DNA of 64,000 nt from Oasisia sp. SBJ-2009 (Eukaryota > Annelida > Polychaeta > Sabellida > Siboglinidae), in the NCBI GenBank assembly GCA_964017155.1, contig OZ024862.1:1198670-1262669 (forward strand), in the 5' to 3' direction. Shown here piece after piece: positions 56,890 to 64,000 of the stretch. How positions within the stretch are numbered: the first letter of the stretch is position 1; the number at the start of each line of letters is the position of its first letter. Position numbers and translations under genes: made by a program. The notes below the pieces were generated by a model. The model worked only from the letters and a program-made list of their open reading frames with translations, was not told the DNA's origin and made no database searches.

Positions 56890-57115
56890 GGACCATGTCA
56901 GGCTCTAGTCTGTAGCAGTGTCAGGCTCTAGTCTGGAGCATTGAGCAACTACAAAACTTGTATCAGGCTCTAGTCTGTAGCAGTGTCAGGCTCTAGTCTG
57001 GAGCATTGGGCAACTACAAAACTTGTATCAGGCTCTAGTCTGGAGCAGTGTCACGCTCTAGTCTAGAGCAGTGAGCAGTGTCAGGCTCTAGTCTGGAGCA
57101 GTGAGCTATGTTTGT
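56890..57115. repeat. Tandem repeat of caggctctagtctggagc
   Basis: Six or more copies of gtcaggctctagtctggagc, some with inserted ggcaactacaaaacttgtat. No coding content. Confidence 0.88.
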
Positions 57116-58129
57116 GGGCATTGCTAGGACAATTTGACACAGGAGAAATACAGACAGGGTGATAATTGACACCTCGGCCTGACACAAGTTTTTTATGGGC
57201 CTACCAGGGCCCAGGGGTACATATCATCTTGCTGTGTTCACAGTCACTCCTGCAGGGGTGTTTAGGGGCTAGCAGTAGGTGTAGACTGATTCAACACTGA
57301 CACCCCAGGGTGGGTACTGGGTACACAAACAAACAGTAGAGGTGTAGAATGCCGACTGTGTCCAGCTGACATGACAGTGTGCACTGTGACACTGACTGTC
57401 ACAGTACTGGAGCCTATTACTCATAAGAGAACTACTGAAACCCAGTGCCATCGTGTCATTGATATGCTAAGCGCATTTCATCACAGTCCTGTGCACCTGT
57501 CCAGCTCATTCAGACTGCAAACAGACACACTGCCTTGAACACTGACCAAACTAGACTCCCAGTCATTCTGCACCAATCATTTTGAATGTGTCACATAAAT
57601 ACAATAGCAAACAATTACTACCAACTACACTCTTCCAAATCTCTTGGGTATGCATAATTTCACTGCCAAATGCCAATACTGATACAATCCGCCACAGAAC
57701 CTGCTCATGTGATCCGTTTTGTACTCGTTTCATATTTACAGTTTTTCACATTTCAAATGTTTAAACTTTCTGGGTGCTAACTATTATATTATTAATATTA
57801 TTTAGCTATCATGAAATTTTATTGTGCACTAAAATGTTGTGATATTTTCCAGTAGAACATACTATGATATCTTGCAGAACTTTGGTCATGTACTTTGACC
57901 TTCTAATTGCCTAAGTACAGCCTGTTTCTAAGATATCACAGTGCATTATCTTTCAGCAATGTCAGCTTTGTCTCTGCTTTCTTCTGCCGTGTCTAGTGTC
58001 TGTCATATACGGGACGTGCCCCTAAAAAGCCTTTCATCGCTTTGTTTACGTAACGAGGTCAAGTACCAACAACTAGATCGTGGTATCTTATCAGGTTTAA
58101 GGGTTTGTTATGAATCAATATTTGTAAAT
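57116..58129. other. Unassigned sequence with two weak exon-like frames
   Basis: A minus frame at 57270-57440 (HVSWTQSAFYTSTVCLCTQY) follows a gggtttcag acceptor but ends in a stop without a donor. A plus frame near 57955-58090 (MSALSLLSSAVSSVCHIRDV) follows tatctttcag. Neither could be linked to other exons. Confidence 0.35.
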
Positions 58130-58204
58130 TTTGTACACACACATACGCACGCACACACACACACACACACACGCACCCACACACACACACGCACCCACAC
58201 ACAC

Positions 58205-58253
<49 letters not shown>

Positions 58254-58325
58254 CGCACCCACCCACACACACGCACCCACACACACGCACCCACCCACAC
58301 ACACCCACCCACACACACACACACG
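58130..58325. repeat. (CA)n/(CACCCA)n tract
   Basis: About 195 bp of ca repeats with cgcaccca interruptions. Confidence 0.96.
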
Positions 58326-58884
58326 TTGAGATGCTTTTATTTTAATCTTGTTTGTTGGCATGTCACTAAATATTGTGACCACATTCAGCAACTCCGTAAG
58401 ATTTTTTTGTAATATATTTCAAAGTATAGAATTATTGAATTATTATTCCAGAGCTTAGGCCAAATTCTCTTCATTCCGTATCTCCCTCTGTTCCATTCCC
58501 TCCCCTCTCCCATCCTCTACTCTCTCCCCTTCCCTCTCTTTCGAACCTGGGTAGAGTCTGACCTCTAGAGGTAGGATTGTTACTCCCTCAAGCAGTCTGA
58601 ACATTAAAAGTGAACAGTTTTCAGCTACCAAGTATTTGCACATGTCATTTATTATATGAAAATAAGAGTCCAACATAACAATGCAAAAGCACATTTTTAT
58701 CCTACATATTAATTATCCCATCAATTTTGCTGCTAGTTGACTGGTGGTTGCTATTGGCAATGTTATAATTACAGTGTAGTTACTCCACTAAATCAGACAC
58801 CAATACCCTGATGGTCATTCACTCATTGTGTGTTTATTTCACACGACAGATATTTCTTCTCACAGCAGGCATTACTTCTCACAT

Positions 58885-58939
58885 GAGCTGTCCACTTTTC
58901 ATACAATTATTTATAGTTGCTGGTTCAAAGTGCAACTTG
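58885..58939 (+). repeat. Old dispersed repeat copy
   Basis: Partner of 56281-56331 in opposite orientation. Confidence 0.7.
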
Positions 58940-59109
58940 TGTTGTTTAGTCAGCATCCTCTTTCACTGAGTACTTAGTTTCATTTTAATCAGTGCAATTC
59001 CAGACCCACTCACTTCTCTCATTTCCAGTTGAGACTTCCTCATATTATATATGTCAGTGCCAGCCTACAGTTACACTTACAGTACCCCGACACACAGTAC
59101 CCCTGGCAC

Positions 59110-59370
59110 ATCCCTTTGTAAAACCCCTCTTAAACTTCAGCCAATGAAATCGCTCATGAGTAATCTGGACAGCCTCTGGTCATGTGATATAATTTTGGGT
59201 GATTTCAGGGACACACTGCTCATGTCACATGCAGTGTTCAGGGTGTGAATGTCAAATGGGTCAATACACTGGGATTCCCACCAGCCGTGTGTCCATCTTC
59301 AGACTTGAGCGGATATTTGCTCTGTTCCCGCAGTTCACCCAGGAACCACTGGTGAAGTCAGTTGCTATCA
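59110..59370 (+). repeat. Old dispersed repeat copy
   Basis: Collinear similarity with 2195-2475: ctttgtaaaacccctct, gggtcaatacactgggattc and tggtgaagtcagttgc correspond to ctttgtgaaactctca, gggtcattatattgggattc and tggcaaagtcagttac. Confidence 0.7.
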
Positions 59371-59799
59371 TTTTATAGTTCTACTCCACTCACTTCCACA
59401 GTTGACATGGATGTAAGTCAGTGTAGTGCAGCACCACAACCCCTGGCTTGTGAGGGTTACTTCAGACAGTTTATTACCAAGTAACATTTAAATACATGAG
59501 GAATTGTTTATATTGTGGCATTAACATACACTACATGTATGCGTACATTACATGCCGTAAGTCAACTGTTGTCAAAACTATGCCAGGCTCAAGCCCAGGT
59601 CTACTAATACTATGAGTTAGATGACAATACAGAGAGTCACCAGTCAACTCTGTGTGTGGTGTCTCCAATAGAGTTACAAGTGTCTTTTGTTACTGAAACA
59701 GTAGATCCTAAGTAATTCACAAGTCTAATATATTGAATTATTTTAACTAAACCATCTACAAAATGTGAAGTTAATTTGACGCTTTTCTTAATTCAATGT

Positions 59800-61300
59800 A
59801 TTTACTCCTGTCTCAGTACAATGTGTCCATGCCTAACTCTCTTCAGCGTGTTCATGCCTATCTCTGTTCAATGTATTCACTCCTGCCTCAGTACAATATG
59901 TTCATGCCTATCTTTGTTCAATGTATTCACTCCTGCTTCAGTACTTGTGTTCATGCCTATCTCAGTACAATGTATTCACTCCTGCTTCAGTACAATATGT
60001 TCATGCCTATCTTTGTTCAATGTATTCACTCCTGCTTCAGTACAATATGTTCATGCCTATCTTTGTTCAATGTATTCACTCCTGCTTCAGTACAATATGT
60101 TCATGCCTATCTTTGTTCAATGTATTCATTCCTGCCTCAGTACAATATGTTCATGCCTATCTTTGTTCAATGTATTCACTCCTGCCTCAGTACAATGTGT
60201 TCATGCCTATCTCTGTTCAATGTATTCACTCCTGCTTCAGTACAATCTGTTCATGCCTATCTTTGTTCAATGTATTCACTCCTGCTTCAGTACAATATGT
60301 TCATGCCTATCTTTGTTCAATGTATTCATTCCTGCCTCAGTACAATATGTTCATGCCTATCTTTGTTCAATGTATTCACTCCTGCCCCAGTACAATGTGT
60401 TCATGCCTATCTCTGTTCAGTGTGTTCACTCCTGCCTCAGTACAATGTGTTCATGCCTATCTCTGCTCAATGTATTCACTCCTGCCTCAGTACAATGTGT
60501 TCATGCCTATCTCTGTTCAGTGTGTTCACTCCTGCCTCAGTACAATGTGTTCATGCCTTTCTTAGTTCAATGTATTCATTTCTGCCTCAGTACAATATGT
60601 TCATGCCTATCTTTGTTCAATGTATTCACTCCTGCCCCAGTACAATGTGTTCATGCCTATCTCTGTTCAGTGTGTTCACTCCTGCCTCAGTACAATGTGT
60701 TCATGCCTATCTCTGCTCAATGTATTCACTCCTGCCTCAGTACAATGTGTTCATGCCTATCTCTGTTCAGTGTGTTCACTCCTGCCTCAGTACAATGTGT
60801 TCATGCCTTTCTTAGTTCAATGTATTCATTTCTGCCTCAGTACAACATGTTTAGGCCTATCTCTGCTCAATGTATTCATTCCTGCCTCAGTACAATGTGT
60901 TCATGCCTATCTCTGTTTGACAATGTATTCACTACTGCCTCAGTACAACGTGTTTAGGCCTATCTCTGCTCAATGTATTCATTCCTGCCTCAGTACAACG
61001 TGTTTAGGCCTATCTCTGCTCAATGTATTCATTCCTTCCTCAGTACAATGTGTTTAGGCCTATCTCTGCTCGATGTATTCATTCCTGCAGTGCCTCAGTA
61101 CAATGTGTTTAGGCCTATCTCTGCTCAATGTATTCATTCATGCCTCAGTACAATGTGTTTAGGCCTATCTCTGCTCAATGTATTCACTCCTGCCTCAGTA
61201 CAATGTGTTCATGCCTATCTCTGCTCAATGTATTCACTCCTGCCTCAGTACAATGTGTTCACACCTAGTTCAGTTCAACATCCTCAGTTCCATGTGTTCA
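59800..61300. repeat. 50-bp array with acceptor-like units
   Basis: About 29 copies of a unit containing tattcactcctgcctcagta and caatgtgttcatgcctatct. Each unit has a strong plus-strand acceptor look (cactcctgcctcag). No plus-strand exon is recognised at its right end. Large plus-strand frames here are artefacts. Confidence 0.94.
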
Positions 61301-61317
61301 CTGATCTTGTTTTATAA

Positions 61318-64000
61318 TCATTACAAATTAACGTAAATTAATTTCCTCATCCACATGATATACAATACGTATAAGTCAATAGCATGTATTGGAGACAAGG
61401 CAGCTACCAGAGCAGTATAACTCATCAAGCTGGTAGCCCATTAAATCAAACTCATTATAGTCTACTCATAGCGTTACATATCTAAAGGTTATATAATGCT
61501 GCATGTTAATGCAGCAACTGTATCACTGTAATATCTTTAACAACTTCTGTAAATTAAAGCTACAGATAATATGCCAACATAATATGAGCCACAAGCAAAT
61601 TTCTGATTACTTTCAAGCCACATTATGTGCCCGCCACCCGGATACATTTAACTTTATGTAGAGACTCCTCCACACGTCATTTGGATGGGTAAAACCTGTT
61701 GTGGACGGGTAGAAATGTTGCTGGATGGGTGGTGGAGGGGCATAACATGAGGGAACAACAACAGTTTTCAAAAATCATTTAAGATAGTGTCAGTTAGGTC
61801 TCAAAAATGTGTGTAAATATGGGTTTGTGGTTTATTTTAGGTCATAAAACACATCACACCTGGCCTGTATGTATATTAGTTAACATCCATGTGTCCACCC
61901 AAAAATGTATGACTGGCAAAAATGCTATCCTGCATAAAACTTGGCCGGATATAATGCATTAACGGTTAGAACGTGTTCAGGTTGTCCCAATCTTTTTTAC
62001 CATCAGCTCGAAATTGGTGGTACAGCAATTAAGTTGCAAACTATTAACGCTGTAATAACCGTCATTTGTATTCGGAAGTTCTCATGTTTGTAATAAATTT
62101 AATGCAGGGTTTTATGCAGGACCAAATTATTGCCAGTCACACATTTTGGTTGACACTTGGACTTGGACAACTGTTAAGCCAGTTTACAAACTTTAAAATT
62201 TGTCTGATGACATGAAATGGACTACAAACACACATGTGGCACTATTTACACTCACTTCGAAGGCATAACTGACAATATATATGGTTTTGTAACACCCTTT
62301 TTTGCACCTTCATTTTTTTATCCATCCACCCATATTTATACCTGTCCACAACAATTTTTACCCGTCCCAATGACAGGTGGGCGGGTCTCTGCATAAAGCT
62401 ATGGTTAAATAATAGAGACTTTTAACAATGCAACGAACCGCTGCATTGCCATTGTTTGTTCTGCTCTGCCATTGTCATTCACAGGCAACGACTGCCTGCC
62501 TGCCCTGCCACCATCATGCTTGTGTTTCACACCAATCTATTGTATACTAGTAACTAGCGTTTTGATTTGCATAATGTAATCACATTTGTTAAATTCCAGA
62601 GGAATAGTTGAGGAACTACTTCGATTATGATAAAATAACTTTAGATAGAGTGAATTTGTAGTGAGGAACTGTTTGTTCTGTGCACCCTGACGCCAAGACC
62701 AAGGCAACTGAGATCCAGGGCCATGTTCCGTGCTTCGTGACATCCATGAACCAGCACATTCGCCGTCTTGCTAACTGTAGTTGATATGCATTGATTAGGA
62801 ATCAGATAAAAATGTAAAATACCAGACTAACAGGGCATGCCAATGCATCACAAGCATAAATTCACCAACCAGCATATGAAAATGTGAATCGCAATATAAT
62901 TCAGCCCGGCAAATGTTCATTCTAAATTGGTGTTTAGAGATTAATTGAAAGACAAAGTTATGCCAGTGGTGAACGTATTTATTGTAGCATTCATGCTCGC
63001 ATCTTGTTTGTCAACAACGACCCATGGATCTGGATTACCATAATATAATGAAGCTTGCCTGTATATATAATATTGTGAAGGGTGTTCTGTCTAGTATTAT
63101 ATAATATGGTGCAAGATGTTCTGTCTAGTTCTATGATTTTATCTTAATATATGAACCAAAGTCCCCAAAGTGAACAACTGACAATGAGTTGTTTGTATTT
63201 CACGCAGCAAACGATGCTCTCAGGCTAAAAAAATGTCAGCCAAGGTGGGTCTTAGTAACAGCTTTCAGAACATATATACAAGCCTTTTTAATTCTTAAAA
63301 TGACGAAGAAAATTAAAAAAAGAGCACAATGCAACAAAACTTGGTGTATTGACATGTCCATATTTGGATGCAGCTGCCCTGCAATACAAAATAAGTGGTT
63401 GCATTTTTATTTAGTTCACAGTGCCAGTGATGTCTTGAATAAAAAAAAAAAGTGAGAAATAACAAATTATTTTTATAATTGCAAATAATATTTAGGACTT
63501 CGTAATATTTACTCTGATGATGATTGAGCAGTGTTTTATAAACACAGACAAACCTCAACGGGGAGTTAAATTGATAGTTTTGGGCCATCCTAAACTTCCC
63601 TCACTGAATTGACCTCTGGGTTGACCCTAGGATCCACAATTTTAAGTGCTGGCTACTTAGGGCCCACGAATGTTTTCATTCGAATAACTGCAAACAGTCA
63701 ACGATTTGGCTAATTAATACAGATGACTCCTACACATAGTTTAAACTGACACTGCTATATTTAGCATTGTGGTCTAACTTAATACAAAAGCGGGTCCTCT
63801 TATCTCAAGTGATAAGATTAACAGATCATGCAGTTGGCTAATCACATGGGAAGAAAAATACTCCTGACAGTATGTTTTTCCAACGTCTGTCATATATTTA
63901 AAACCATACTGGATAGCCGATTGTTTCATGTATAACAGGAAATATGACTACCCGGATATAAACAGTCTTAGTCATCATTTTTACATGCATCAGCAGGCAG
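61318..64000. other. Unassigned sequence
   Basis: No tandem array or recognised gene. On the minus strand a possible first coding exon lies at about 62685-62745: an ATG starting MDVTKHGTWPWISVALVLAS, signal-peptide-like, before a gtgcac donor. Not linked to any other exon. Confidence 0.35.

Noticed and set aside
62537..62743. Secreted protein gene start at 62.7 kb
   Set aside because: Only one short signal-like segment, with no following exon found. Mentioned as unassigned.

Overview
This is nuclear DNA from an animal, most likely an invertebrate bilaterian. Coding sequence is split into small exons (21 to 352 nt) with GT/AG junctions and consistent phases. Operons, rRNA and tRNA genes were not seen. 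Two genes are recognisable by family, but the phylum cannot be told from the sequence. Exons were built by hand from splice sites, reading phase and remembered family sequence; no search was run.

Layout. (1) Positions 1-12,879, plus strand: the C-terminal part of a TTI1 gene (TELO2-interacting protein 1, of the TTT complex), 14 exons, about 602 codons, with stop and poly(A) signal; the N-terminal part lies left of the window. (2) Positions 12,880-17,242: the space between two convergent genes, with minisatellites and a 2.1 kb C-rich/G-rich array able to form quadruplexes. (3) Positions 17,243-50,471, minus strand: an AFAP1-family gene (actin filament-associated protein 1: two PH domains, tyrosine motifs, proline-rich linker, C-terminal coiled coil), 22 exons, about 1,000 codons, start exon not found. 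It includes four tandem copies of one tyrosine-motif exon. (4) Positions about 51,937-55,189, minus strand: five phase-consistent exons of an unrecognised, beta-propeller-like protein. They are phase-compatible with the first AFAP exon, so a shared transcript is possible but unproven. (5) Positions 56-64 kb: mostly unassigned sequence, with a large 50-bp array, old dispersed repeats and a (CA)n tract.

The most striking property is the repeat content. About half of the window is tandem repeats, and many arrays are not randomly placed. Their unit is a copy of the adjoining exon-intron junction: either intron tail plus AG plus first exon bases, or last exon bases plus GT plus first intron bases. 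The array then stretches from that junction into the intron. This is clear at more than ten junctions in both main genes, on both strands and for both donors and acceptors. One whole intron (9,664-9,931) is built from copies of its own two ends, and a 1.1 kb array repeats a 21-nt microexon with both splice sites. I propose that junction-spanning tandem duplication is an active, tolerated way of growing introns in this genome: the outermost copy keeps working as the splice site and inner copies become intron. Other points of interest are the duplicated YENV exons, a 6.6 kb intronic satellite rich in TGACGTCA palindromes with a 2,188-bp higher-order duplication, two foldback elements and a degraded LINE fragment.
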